Shown: positions 44,796-52,607, counted from the stretch's first letter. The stretch is 64,000 nt of DNA from VRUE01 sp963706605 (GCA_963706605.1 OY970165.1:2450666-2514665), one strand, 5' to 3'. Numbers and translations are program-made. Notes: a model not told the origin generated them from the sequence alone.

Positions 44796-45066
44796 GCCCG
44801 CTCGCAAATCGCGCCGGCCCGGGCCCGCGCTGGTGGTCTGGAGCTCGATCGTCCTCTTCGGAGTGCTGTTCGCGCTCCTCACCTACCAGCTCAGCGCCTC
44901 TCAGCCGCCGCCACCGCGCCCCGTCGTGGTGCGCAAGGTGCTGAAGCGCCGCGTCGTCACTACGTACGTGCCGACCCCGGGCCGCAACAGCATCTCCAGC
45001 AGCGGCGGGGTCGCCGCCGAAAGCTCATCCCCCGCCTACACCCCCGTCACGACTGGAGCCTCCTGA
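44767..45066 (+). CDS. Single-span anchored protein ending in PVTTGAS
   Basis: A 99-residue protein. It overlaps the end of the previous gene. Basic front, one membrane helix (ALVVWSSIVLFGVLFALLTY), then a Pro/Arg segment (PPPPRPVVVRKVLKRRVVTT) and a Ser/Gly tail that ends in YTPVTTGAS at the last residue. The start may be ATG 44767 or GTG 44788. It ends two bases before ApbE. The terminal T-G-A-S is again like an ApbE acceptor site. Confidence 0.7.
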   Translation: MRAGAAEVTEPARKSRRPGPALVVWSSIVLFGVLFALLTYQLSASQPPPPRPVVVRKVLKRRVVTTYVPTPGRNSISSSGGVAAESSSPAYTPVTTGAS

Positions 45067-45068
45067 CC

Positions 45069-46046
45069 ATGAGTGAGCACGATGTCATCTTCGATGCAAT
45101 GGGCTCGCACGTGCGGCTGCTGATCGGCGAGCCGGAGCCGGGCATGGCTCCGGCACCGGCTGCCGCCGAGCAGGCGCGCCGGCTGATCGGCGAGTTCGAC
45201 GCAACGCTGTCGCGCTTCAAGCCCGAAAGCGAGCTCTGCGCGCTCAACGCCGATCCGCGCGAGTGTGTCCCAGCCTCAGAGCTGTTGCGCACGGCGGTCA
45301 AAGCCGGGCTCGAGGCGGCGCAGCGCAGCGGTGGGTTGGTCGACCCGACCCTGGTCGGGGAGATCGAAACCGCCGGCTACGTCGCCTCGCGGGCGGGAGT
45401 TCCGGGGGCGCCGCTAGGTGCCGCGTTGGCCGAGGCGCCGGCGCGGCACCCAGCGCGGCCGAGCTCGGCTCAGGAGTGGCGCCATATCGAGGTCGACGAT
45501 GCCGCAGGCACGATCACCCGGCCTCCGGGAGTTCGCTTCGACACGGGCGGCGCCGGCAAGGGCCTCGCGGCAGACCTCGTCGCCCAGCGGTTGCGTGGCT
45601 ACTCGCGCTTCATCGTCGACTGCGGAGGCGACATCCGCATCGGCGGGGCCGACGCTCTCATCTCCCCCTACGAGATCTTCGTCGAGCACCAGTTGACCGG
45701 CGAGCGGGCTTTCGTGGTCAAGCTCGGCTTCGGCGCCGTCGCAACCTCAGGCCTCAATGTACGAATCTGGCGCGACGAGGACGGTCGCTATTCCCACCAC
45801 CTGCTCGACCCGGCGACGGGCGAGCCGGCGTGGACCGGGCTGATTGGCGCCACCGCCCTCGGCGACACCGCGGTCGAAGCGGAGACCTACGCCAAGGCGG
45901 CGCTGCTCTCCGGCCCTGCGGGCGGTCGCATCGTGCTCGCCGAGCGCGGCGGCCTGCTCGTCCATGACAGTGGCAGGGTCGAGACCGTCGGCCCGTTCGC
46001 CGCCCATCCGCGCATTCGCATCCCTGACCTTGCGGCAAGCGCATGA
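45069..46046 (+). CDS. apbE: ApbE family FAD:protein FMN transferase, intact
   Basis: A 325-residue ApbE. Key features are FDAMGSHVRLLIG at the start, SRFKPESELCALN, the conserved FDTGGAGKGLAADLVAQRLR loop, and FIVDCGGDIRIGG. Near the end are HHLLDPATGEPAW and ALGDTAVEAETYAKAAL with the metal-binding Asp/Thr region. It moves FMN from FAD onto Thr or Ser of exported proteins. No signal peptide is evident here, which is unusual for the family. The neighbours just upstream are candidate acceptors. It overlaps the next gene by four bases. Confidence 0.93.
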   Translation: MSEHDVIFDAMGSHVRLLIGEPEPGMAPAPAAAEQARRLIGEFDATLSRFKPESELCALNADPRECVPASELLRTAVKAGLEAAQRSGGLVDPTLVGEIETAGYVASRAGVPGAPLGAALAEAPARHPARPSSAQEWRHIEVDDAAGTITRPPGVRFDTGGAGKGLAADLVAQRLRGYSRFIVDCGGDIRIGGADALISPYEIFVEHQLTGERAFVVKLGFGAVATSGLNVRIWRDEDGRYSHHLLDPATGEPAWTGLIGATALGDTAVEAETYAKAALLSGPAGGRIVLAERGGLLVHDSGRVETVGPFAAHPRIRIPDLAASA

Positions 46047-46723
46047 ACGCCGCCGCCACCGAAACCCTGCAGACCCACGGCTGGTGGATCGCCAGCCGTG
46101 CTTCCGGTCTACTCGCCCTCGTCCTGGTGACGATCTCGGTCGGGATTGGGCTGATGATGGCGGGAAAGGTGATGCGCCGTCCCGGTCTCTCGCGCAAGCT
46201 GATGGCGATCCACGAGCACACCGCGCTCGCCGGCATCATCGCGATCGCCGTGCACGGCATCACCCTGCTTGGCGACCCTTGGCTCAACCCCGGCATCGGC
46301 GGCATCGCCGTCCCCTTCACGATGGGCTTCCGACCGCTCTTCACCGGCCTTGGCATCGTCGGCGGCTACCTGGCTGCGCTGCTCGGGCTCAGCTTCTACT
46401 TCCGCAGACGAATCGGCGCAAAGCTATGGCGCAAAGCCCACCGGGCGACCGTTGTCGTCTACCTGCTCGGCCTGATTCACGCCTTCGGCGCCGGCACTGA
46501 CGCCTCCACCGTCTGGTTTCGCTGGTGGGTGCTGATGACCGCGCCCGTGATCGGCGGCCTCTTCGTCTACCGGGTCTTCGCAGGCGGCGCCAAGCGCGCT
46601 CGCTCGCGAGGGCGGGGGGACGACCGAGGGCACGAAGGAGCGCGTGAACACCGCCCCAGCCTGCCCACCGCCCGCCCGCACGGCGCCCCGATTTCCCGAT
46701 CCCCCGTTCCCGAGGAGGCATGA
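46043..46723 (+). CDS. Ferric-reductase-like transmembrane protein, copy 2
   Basis: A 226-residue six-helix membrane protein. The helix histidines are in AIHEHTALAGIIAIAVHGIT and KAHRATVVVYLLGLIHAFGA. These suit two b-hemes. There is no flavin domain; the C-terminal 45 residues are hydrophilic. It is related to 33975-34586. It sits between ApbE and a flavoprotein reductase, so electrons from the reductase or ferredoxin could be passed outward to flavinylated carriers. Confidence 0.88.
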   Translation: MNAAATETLQTHGWWIASRASGLLALVLVTISVGIGLMMAGKVMRRPGLSRKLMAIHEHTALAGIIAIAVHGITLLGDPWLNPGIGGIAVPFTMGFRPLFTGLGIVGGYLAALLGLSFYFRRRIGAKLWRKAHRATVVVYLLGLIHAFGAGTDASTVWFRWWVLMTAPVIGGLFVYRVFAGGAKRARSRGRGDDRGHEGAREHRPSLPTARPHGAPISRSPVPEEA

Positions 46724-47916
46724 TGGAAGACCAAGGAGAAGTCCTGATCGTCGGTGGTGGGCTCGCAGCGCAGCGCTGCGCCGAGATGCTGCGCCGGCGT
46801 GGGTACGAAGGCCCGGTGCGGATGGTCTGCGCCGAGCCAGACCCGCCCTATGACCGCCCGCCGCTCTCCAAGGAGCTGCTGGCGGGAACGGTCGAGGAAG
46901 AGTCGGTCGCCTATCGCCCGGCTTGGTGGTATGAGGAGAAGCAGGTCGAGCTGCTGCTCGGCGCCCGCGCCGAGACGCTGGACCCCGGGGCCCGCACGGT
47001 CACGCTCGACTCCGGCGCCGAGCTGCGCTACGAGAAGCTGCTGATCGCAACCGGGAGCGCGGCGCGGCGGCTGTCCTTCCTCGAGGGCTACGAGAACGTC
47101 CACGCTCTCCGCACCCTTGCCGACGCCCGTCTGCTGCGTGAGGCGCTGGTCCCGGAAGCGCGGCTGGCGATCGTCGGCGCCGGCTTCATCGGCCAAGAGG
47201 TCGCCGCCACCGCCCGCCGGATCGGCGTCGAGGTGACGATGATCGAGGCGCTCGAGACCCCGCTCGCGCCGATCCTCGGTGAGGAGGTGGGCGCCTGGTT
47301 CGCCGACCTGCACATGAGCGAGGGCGTGCGGGTGATGACCGGCGCGATGCTCGAGGGCGCCCGCGGCAACGGGCGGGTCGAGGAGTTGACCCTCGCCGGC
47401 GGCGAGGCGGTCGCCTGCGACGCGGTGGTGGTCGGCGTGGGTACCTCACCCGCCACCGCCTGGCTGCGCGGCAGCGGCCTTGATGAGTCCGGGGTTCGCA
47501 CCGACACCTCGGGGCGTGCCAGGTTGCCCGGCGTATTCGCCGCCGGAGACGCCTCCGTCCCCTTCGATCCCCGTTTCGGCGCCCACGCCCGCACCGAGCA
47601 CTGGGACGCCGCCGCCTGGCAGGGCGCTGCCGCCGCCCGGGCGATGCTCGGCGAGTACCCCGGCACCCCACCGCTGCCCAGCTTCTGGAGCGATCAGTAC
47701 GGGCTGCGGATCCAGTACGTCGGCCACGCGCACCACGCCGACGCAGTCTTGGTCGAGGGCGACCCCGGAGAGCGCGACTTCGAAGCCGTCTTCACCCGCA
47801 GCGGCATCCCGGTCGCCGGCCTCGCCGTCGGCCGTCCCCGCGCGATCCCGGTCTTGAAGAAGCGCATCGAGCACGGTCACTTCCCCGCGCAAGACAGAGC
47901 AGAGGAGGCTGCATGA
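46720..47916 (+). CDS. FAD-dependent ferredoxin-type reductase
   Basis: A 398-residue flavoprotein of the pyridine-nucleotide-disulfide class. It shows the FAD loop VLIVGGGLAAQRCAEML, the NAD(P) loop LAIVGAGFIGQEVAATARRI, and the FAD-ribityl loop LPGVFAAGDASVPFDP. The GSAARRLSFL and TEHWDAAAWQGAAAARAML segments match the ferredoxin reductases of oxygenase systems. It overlaps the membrane gene by four bases and the ferredoxin gene by four, so one transcript is expected. Confidence 0.92.
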   Translation: MMEDQGEVLIVGGGLAAQRCAEMLRRRGYEGPVRMVCAEPDPPYDRPPLSKELLAGTVEEESVAYRPAWWYEEKQVELLLGARAETLDPGARTVTLDSGAELRYEKLLIATGSAARRLSFLEGYENVHALRTLADARLLREALVPEARLAIVGAGFIGQEVAATARRIGVEVTMIEALETPLAPILGEEVGAWFADLHMSEGVRVMTGAMLEGARGNGRVEELTLAGGEAVACDAVVVGVGTSPATAWLRGSGLDESGVRTDTSGRARLPGVFAAGDASVPFDPRFGAHARTEHWDAAAWQGAAAARAMLGEYPGTPPLPSFWSDQYGLRIQYVGHAHHADAVLVEGDPGERDFEAVFTRSGIPVAGLAVGRPRAIPVLKKRIEHGHFPAQDRAEEAA

Positions 47917-48122
47917 CCTACATACCCGTGGTGGACCCCAACGAGTGCAGCGCCCACGGCGACTGCGTCGAGATCGCACCCGAGGTCTTCCGGCTCGACG
48001 ACGACGTCGCGGTTGTGATCGGCACCGGCCCCTTCGAGAAGATTCTCGAAGCCGCCGAGGCATGCCCCGCGGTAGCTATCTCGGTGGTCGATGACGAGAA
48101 GGGAGAAACCGTCTTCCCGTAG
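47913..48122 (+). CDS. Ferredoxin (3Fe-4S/4Fe-4S type)
   Basis: A 69-residue small ferredoxin. Cysteines are at PNECSAHGDCVEIAPEVF and EACPAVAIS, the pattern of single-cluster ferredoxins in which the second Cys position is replaced (AHG). This usually gives a 3Fe-4S cluster. It is coupled to the reductase gene and would accept or donate its electrons. It ends the ApbE operon just before the 48128 operator. Confidence 0.92.
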   Translation: MTYIPVVDPNECSAHGDCVEIAPEVFRLDDDVAVVIGTGPFEKILEAAEACPAVAISVVDDEKGETVFP

Positions 48123-48127
48123 GAAGA

Positions 48128-48141
48128 TGAGAGCTTTCTTA
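48128..48141. promoter_or_regulatory. Shared inverted-repeat operator candidate, site 5
   Basis: TGAGAGCTTTCTTA lies 71 bases upstream of the small membrane protein that starts the cytochrome b operon. It fits TNAGA-N4-TCTNA and resembles the 35007 site. Confidence 0.5.
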
Positions 48142-48211
48142 GGTTGGGCTTGAAAATGTGGGTCCCGGGTGTAGCGTCACCTCAACCAAACCGAAGGGTT
48201 GAGGTAATGCG

Positions 48212-48391
48212 ATGGCACCCCCAGTCCATGTGGTTTTTGCCGCGCTGTTTGACCTGAGTCATCCGGCTCGCTATCTGCACTGGCACTTTTTCCAGATGTC
48301 GGTGGCCAACGTCGTCGTGATCCTGCTGATGATCGCCGTCTTCGTCGCTGCGATCCTCGTCCCCTTCCCCAGGCGGGAGCGCACGCCTTGA
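48212..48391 (+). CDS. 59-residue single-helix protein upstream of cytochrome b
   Basis: ATG 48212, stop 48391. The front (VHVVFAALFDLSHPARYLHW) has several His and aromatic residues. It is followed by one membrane helix (ANVVVILLMIAVFVAAILVP) and a basic end (PRRERTP). GAGG lies before the start. It overlaps the cytochrome b start by four bases and is likely a small accessory subunit of that complex. I do not recognise a named family. Confidence 0.65.
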   Translation: MAPPVHVVFAALFDLSHPARYLHWHFFQMSVANVVVILLMIAVFVAAILVPFPRRERTP

Positions 48392-50022
48392 GCGGCGAGA
48401 GCGGGAGCGGGCCCTCGCCAGAGGAGCGCCGGATGTGGACCACCTGGGTGCGCGAGCGCGCGGTCAGCTCGCTGCCGCCCGAGAAGCTCCTCCCCGACCG
48501 CCAGCCCTCCTATGTCTCTTCATGGATCTACGTCTTCGGCGTCGCCACGATCGCGGCGCTCGTCGTCGTCGTCGCTTCCGGGATGATCCTCGGCCTCGGC
48601 GGGCCGACCTGGTGGCACACCACGAGCCTCGGGCGCTTCCTCAACGGCATCCACCTCTGGGGGGTGGAGCTGTTCTTCTTCGCGATGGTCGTCCACCTCT
48701 GGGGCAAGTTCTTCATGGGCGCCTGGCGCGGCGGTCGGGGCCGCACCTGGGTGACGGGAGCGATCACCTTCCTGGTCGCGATCGGCGCCGCCTTCACCGG
48801 CTACCTCTCCCAGCAGAACTTCGACTCGCAGTGGATCGCCAGCGAGGGCAAGGACGGGCTCAACTCGGTCGGGATCGGCGCCTTCTTCAACGTCGCCAAC
48901 TTCGGCCAGATGTACACGTTCCACGTGATCCTGCTGCCGCTGGCCGTGACGGCGCTGGTCGTCTGGCACGTGCTGCTGGTGCGCCGCCACGGCGTCGTGC
49001 CGCCCTACCCGGCAAAGGTCGCGGCTGCGGCTGAGACCGGCGACGCCGAGCGAGGGAGCGACGCAGTGAGCGCCACCGCGCCCGCGGCTCCCGACCCGCG
49101 TGCCCCCTGGCCGGGGCCCTTCGTCCGCTACGACCTGATCAAGGAGCTCGTCGTCGCGTTGGGGGTGGTCACGCTGCTGGCGATCGTCCTCACCGTCCTC
49201 TTCTCCTCCCCCGACGACCCGCCGACGACGATCCAGAGCTGGGCTCAGGCCGACCCGGGCGACTTCATCGCCACGGCGACCACCGAGCTGGCCGGAACCA
49301 GCGAGCTAGCCGAATACGGACCGCCCTACAACCACACCCCCGAAGCCACCCAGAAGATCGGCCCGCTGGATCTGCAGAGTACGCCTGGGGTCCGCATCCC
49401 GATCGACACGGCAAAGGACTTCGTGCTCGAACCGCTGAGCGAGATCCCGGCCAACCCGCGCCTCAAACGCGCACTCGCCGCCTACCAGGCCGCCCCGCCC
49501 GCGCTTCAGGAAGCCTGGACCGGCGCCTACGAAGAAGCGCTACCAAAGGCACGCATCGTCCGCGGCATCCCGGTCCTGCCGGCCGGCCGCTACGGACCGG
49601 TCGCGCCGATGATGGTCGCGCTGCTCGGCCTCGCCCAGAGCGGCGGCCTCGACGGCGCCCTGCTGGCCGGCGATCACCGCTTCTACCAGACCAACTACAC
49701 CAAGCCGCTGCTCTTCCTCTCCGGCGGCGGCTACTTCGAGGAACGCGCCGAAGGCCAGCACCTGCTCGGCACCCAGTGGGGAATGATGAACGAGACCGGC
49801 AGCTACCCCGGCCAGGTCTGGCTCTGGCTCTACACCTTCTGGTACCAGGTCGAACCATTCAAGGAATCCCCCAACGCCGACGCGTTGATCTTCGCCCTGA
49901 TGGGCGTCCTCAGCCTCGCCTTCATCTGCATCCCGTTCATTCCCGGCCTCCGCACCCTGCCGCGCCACCTGCGCCTCTACCGCGTGATCTGGCGCGACCA
50001 CTACCGAGAAGCCGAGAGCTAA
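48388..50022 (+). CDS. Cytochrome b-type protein with a large outside insert
   Basis: A 544-residue membrane protein from TTG 48388. The N-terminal half is cytochrome b6-like: heme-ligand His pairs are at 89/103 (GIHLWGVELFFFAMVVHLWG) and 179/194 (YTFHVILLPLAVTALVVWHV). A linker leads to further helices with a long hydrophilic part of about 200 residues (DDPPTTIQSWAQADPGDFIA ... GPVAPMMVALLGLAQ). A final helix (ALMGVLSLAFICIPFIPGL) closes it. I see no PEWY Qo motif. It could serve as a quinone-linked electron exit with the Rieske protein at 31399. Confidence 0.85.
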   Translation: MSGESGSGPSPEERRMWTTWVRERAVSSLPPEKLLPDRQPSYVSSWIYVFGVATIAALVVVVASGMILGLGGPTWWHTTSLGRFLNGIHLWGVELFFFAMVVHLWGKFFMGAWRGGRGRTWVTGAITFLVAIGAAFTGYLSQQNFDSQWIASEGKDGLNSVGIGAFFNVANFGQMYTFHVILLPLAVTALVVWHVLLVRRHGVVPPYPAKVAAAAETGDAERGSDAVSATAPAAPDPRAPWPGPFVRYDLIKELVVALGVVTLLAIVLTVLFSSPDDPPTTIQSWAQADPGDFIATATTELAGTSELAEYGPPYNHTPEATQKIGPLDLQSTPGVRIPIDTAKDFVLEPLSEIPANPRLKRALAAYQAAPPALQEAWTGAYEEALPKARIVRGIPVLPAGRYGPVAPMMVALLGLAQSGGLDGALLAGDHRFYQTNYTKPLLFLSGGGYFEERAEGQHLLGTQWGMMNETGSYPGQVWLWLYTFWYQVEPFKESPNADALIFALMGVLSLAFICIPFIPGLRTLPRHLRLYRVIWRDHYREAES

Positions 50023-50035
50023 AGTCAAGACCTAG

Positions 50036-50425
50036 ATGAAGGCCTACCAGCTGACCGCGTGGCAGGCGCCACCGCAGATGCGTGAGGTCTCTGTTCCCCA
50101 GCCGGGGCCCGGAGAGGTGCTGGTCAAGGTGGGAGGCGCCGGTGCCTGCCACTCGGACTTGCACCTGATGGAGTGGCCGGAGGGGACGATGGACTTCGAC
50201 CTGCCCTTCACCCTCGGCCACGAGAACGCCGGCTGGGTCGAGGCCCTCGGTGCCGGGGTCGAAGGACTGGAGCCCGGTGAAGCAGTCGCCGTCTACGGCC
50301 CCTGGGGCTGTGGCCGCTGCCGCGCCTGCCGCCGCTCGGCGGAGAACTACTGCGAGCGGCAAGCCGAGATCGGCGCCTTCGGCGGCGGTCTCGGCCTCGA
50401 CGGCGGCATGGCCGAGAGAGTCGGC
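50036..50425 (+). pseudogene. Zinc alcohol dehydrogenase, truncated
   Basis: About 130 residues of an MDR alcohol dehydrogenase remain: KAYQLTAWQAPPQMREVSVP, the catalytic zinc loop ACHSDLHLMEWPEG, GHENAGWVEALGAGVEGLEP and the structural zinc cysteines GPWGCGRCRACRRSAENYC. At GLDGGMAE the sequence changes to IS481 DNA. The Rossmann domain is absent, so there is no dehydrogenase activity. Confidence 0.85.
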
Positions 50426-50644
50426 GTGGCTGACGATGAGGTCGCGAGGAGCGGTCGAGCAACCATTTCCCAGACCTCCGTTGCTCCTCGTCGGCCAAGC
50501 ACCAGCGATGCCACCAGCGGTGGGCCGTGGCCGGCGCCACGCAGAAGGCGGCAGCTGCCGCCTTCTGCGTCATCCCAACTCGATCGCTTGCACCAGCGCG
50601 AGCCTGCCCGCTGGTCCGAGAGCGGCGTTAGCGTGAACATTCAT
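50426..50644 (-). mobile_element. IS481-type transposase, 5' fragment
   Basis: On the minus strand ATG 50644 follows AAGGAGG. The first frame is NVHANAALGPAGRLALVQAI; the second is TQKAAAAAFCVAPATAHRWW, then LLDRSSRPHRQPR. This is the typical HTH start of IS481 transposases. One G is missing in the GGG run near 50566, which shifts the frame. The fragment stops where it meets the truncated dehydrogenase, so the transposase body is lost. Confidence 0.8.
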
Positions 50645-50801
50645 CCGGGTCCTCCTTGGCTTTGGGCGTCAGAACCACAAGCCTCTTGGAGGGCCCGGAT
50701 GCCTATCAGGCGTTCACAACGTGTGTGGGCGGGTCAACTAGCGGGTCGAATGGAGGCGATATGCGGGGGTGGTTTGATTTCCCGAGGCCCCGCCTGAACG
50801 A

Positions 50802-50829
50802 CGAAATCCCGCTATAGAGCGGGATCTCG
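50802..50829 (-). terminator. Hairpin after the tRNA-like block
   Basis: Stem ATCCCGCT / AGCGGGAT with a four-base loop. The pairing extends to 12 bases with one mismatch. On the minus strand it is followed by a short TTTC. It lies just downstream of the tRNA-3'-like segment, as a tRNA terminator would. Confidence 0.5.
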
Positions 50830-50835
50830 GGTGAA

Positions 50836-51027
50836 GCGGCTGAAGGGATTCGAACCCTCGACCTTCTGCATGGCAATGGCCAAGGTCACCTGGGAGCCGC
50901 GCCCCACAACTATAGGCATTTGCGGCGGTTTTGGGCACTGCCGCGAGAGTGGACTCCCGCGGCTATACGAGGCGATATGCGCGGATATGCAGGGTTTCAG
51001 GCACTTCTCGCGAGAAGTGCCTGAAAC
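50836..51027 (-). repeat. Composite repeat copy 2: tRNA-3'-end-like block plus 34-base palindrome
   Basis: The minus strand at 50836-50876 reads CAGAAGGTCGAGGGTTCGAA then TCCC and an acceptor-like CAGCCGC, which is a T-arm and 3' acceptor without the 5' half. GATATGC repeats occur before 50994. Positions 50994-51027 are a perfect 34-base palindrome (arm GTTTCAGGCACTTCTCG). Total length 192 against 191 for the copy at 28908. Confidence 0.65.
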
Positions 51028-51186
51028 GCACCGAGCTGGTTCCAGTGCTGGCCGGTAATGCGGAGACACCACCCCGTCCCGCAGTTTTGAACGGTCAACC
51101 CGTGCGGCATGTGATCGGCAGATCCTTCGCGTCCCCGTAGTCCTCAGGCGACGGAGGCTGGGAGAACCGCGAGCAAGGCAGGCGCG

Positions 51187-52386
51187 CTATGCAGCCTTAC
51201 TTTCCTCTTGAGGGGGTGCTGGCTCGTTGTTATCGTCGAACAACGGCTGATCGATTTTCGGCGGGGTCGTCTCCCACGTCTCCTCCGGTAGATCCCCACC
51301 CTCGATGACCTTGAGTTCCCGTTCCACCTCCGCAGGAACGGCGTCGGCGACACGGCGGCGCCGGATGCAAGAGATGATCGACCGATCCCGGTTCAAGCCG
51401 TAGCGCGTCTTGAAATCGGCGCGCAGGCCGTAGCGATAGTTGCTGACGCTGGCGACTCGGCCATCGCCTTCTAGGTTATCGGCAAGGGCCTCGACAGCGA
51501 CCATGTTGTCGTCCCTCGCCATCAGGTAGATCGCGTCGTATTCGTCACGATAGACGTATTGCTTGGCGCGCCTGCGATAGGGCTTCAGTCCCTCGTCCAG
51601 CAGCCGGTCCTTGATCCCCACGAAGATGACTGCCACGCGGAAGTATCGGCCCTTGAACGTCATCGACGTATCTTTAGCCCCCGGCTCGCGTGCCGAGAGA
51701 TCGTGGACCCAGCGAGCGAATTCCTCCGCCTCGCGCAGCACTTCCGGGTCGGGCTCGCCAGGGTGCAACTCCACCCCCAAGCGCAAGTACTCAGCCAGCA
51801 GGACACGAACGAGCCAGCCCTGCAGATCGACAGCGTCCAACTCGTCGATCTTCTGGCGGAGGTCTTTGCCGGTGCTCCGCGCTGGGTCCAGGTGGTCACG
51901 AAGGAATATGGACAGGGCGCCAGGCTTGCCGCCGTCTTGGTCGAGCAAACCCTTCGCCACGATTAGATCAGCGGCCCGCATCCTGTCTCTGTCCAAGTAG
52001 CGGCGAGCGTTCGGAAGCATCGCCTTCGGCAGGAATGCCATCAGCGCATTGGCCACGTTTTGCTCGTGGTGATCTGCCTTCTCCATGCAGACCAATACCT
52101 CGCCCTCTTTCAACAGGGCCTCCGCTTCTTCCGCACCCGTCCACTTGATCTTGATCTTCCTCTCGATCAGTCCGTCCGGTGCGCTCTTGAGCAACGCCTC
52201 GCGGGCGTCATTGATGTCGCCCTGGACCCTCAAGGCCACTGCGGTGCGATCGGCCTTTTTCCACACCTTGGAGACGGCCGCCACGATCCACCCGGCGACC
52301 TTCTCGGCCTTGTCGGGATAATTGACACACCAAAGCAACACCCCAACGGCAGCCGCCACGAGCCCACCGCCGAAGAGAAGCTCCAT
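51187..52386 (-). CDS. Membrane-anchored protein of unknown function
   Basis: A 399-residue protein starting at ATG 52386, which shares a base with the stop of the upstream zinc-ribbon gene. One N-terminal helix (LLFGGGLVAAAVGVLLWCVN) is followed by a large cytoplasmic, mostly helical part (DRTAVALRVQGDINDAREAL; ARRYLDRDRMRAADLIVAKG; RYFRVAVIFVGIKDRLLDEG). I recognise no family. Its gene pair is divergent from the protein-kinase operon, with 104 bases between. A role in the same cargo module is possible. Confidence 0.65.
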   Translation of the reverse strand: MELLFGGGLVAAAVGVLLWCVNYPDKAEKVAGWIVAAVSKVWKKADRTAVALRVQGDINDAREALLKSAPDGLIERKIKIKWTGAEEAEALLKEGEVLVCMEKADHHEQNVANALMAFLPKAMLPNARRYLDRDRMRAADLIVAKGLLDQDGGKPGALSIFLRDHLDPARSTGKDLRQKIDELDAVDLQGWLVRVLLAEYLRLGVELHPGEPDPEVLREAEEFARWVHDLSAREPGAKDTSMTFKGRYFRVAVIFVGIKDRLLDEGLKPYRRRAKQYVYRDEYDAIYLMARDDNMVAVEALADNLEGDGRVASVSNYRYGLRADFKTRYGLNRDRSIISCIRRRRVADAVPAEVERELKVIEGGDLPEETWETTPPKIDQPLFDDNNEPAPPQEESKAA

Positions 52387-52607
52387 TATGCCCCGCCCTT
52401 GTCGCTGGGGCATCCCTTATCGGCACAGGCGACCTGGATCTTGCCTGCATTCATCTGCACTGACCCAAGGCCGTGATTTCGAATTGGCCGGTCGCAATCG
52501 CTGCACCGCAGCAGACCGGAGTGGAAATCGTCTCGCAACCCGAGCCGCTCCAGAAGAGCATCCCTATCTTCCGCGTGGATCGCGTGGATCTCCTGTCGCT
52601 CTGCCAT
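52386..52607 (-). CDS. Small zinc-ribbon-like protein
   Basis: A 73-residue protein with CSDCDRPI and CADKGCPSDK, four cysteines in two pairs, as in a zinc ribbon. The front (ERQEIHAIHAEDRDALLERL) is helical. It is coupled by TAATG to the membrane protein gene downstream. It might bind nucleic acid or be a protein adaptor. Function unknown. Confidence 0.65.
   Translation of the reverse strand: MAERQEIHAIHAEDRDALLERLGLRDDFHSGLLRCSDCDRPIRNHGLGSVQMNAGKIQVACADKGCPSDKGGA

Noticed and set aside
50836..50900. Possible complete minus-strand tRNA of 65 bases
   Set aside because: A GCGGCT-like 5' end exists, but the D-arm GG and a normal seven-base anticodon loop are missing; only the 3' part is tRNA-like.
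50831..51072. Overlapping short frames around the tRNA-like repeat
   Set aside because: Translations such as GFEPSTFCMA and VEGSNPFSR are well-known readings through tRNA 3' ends, not proteins.
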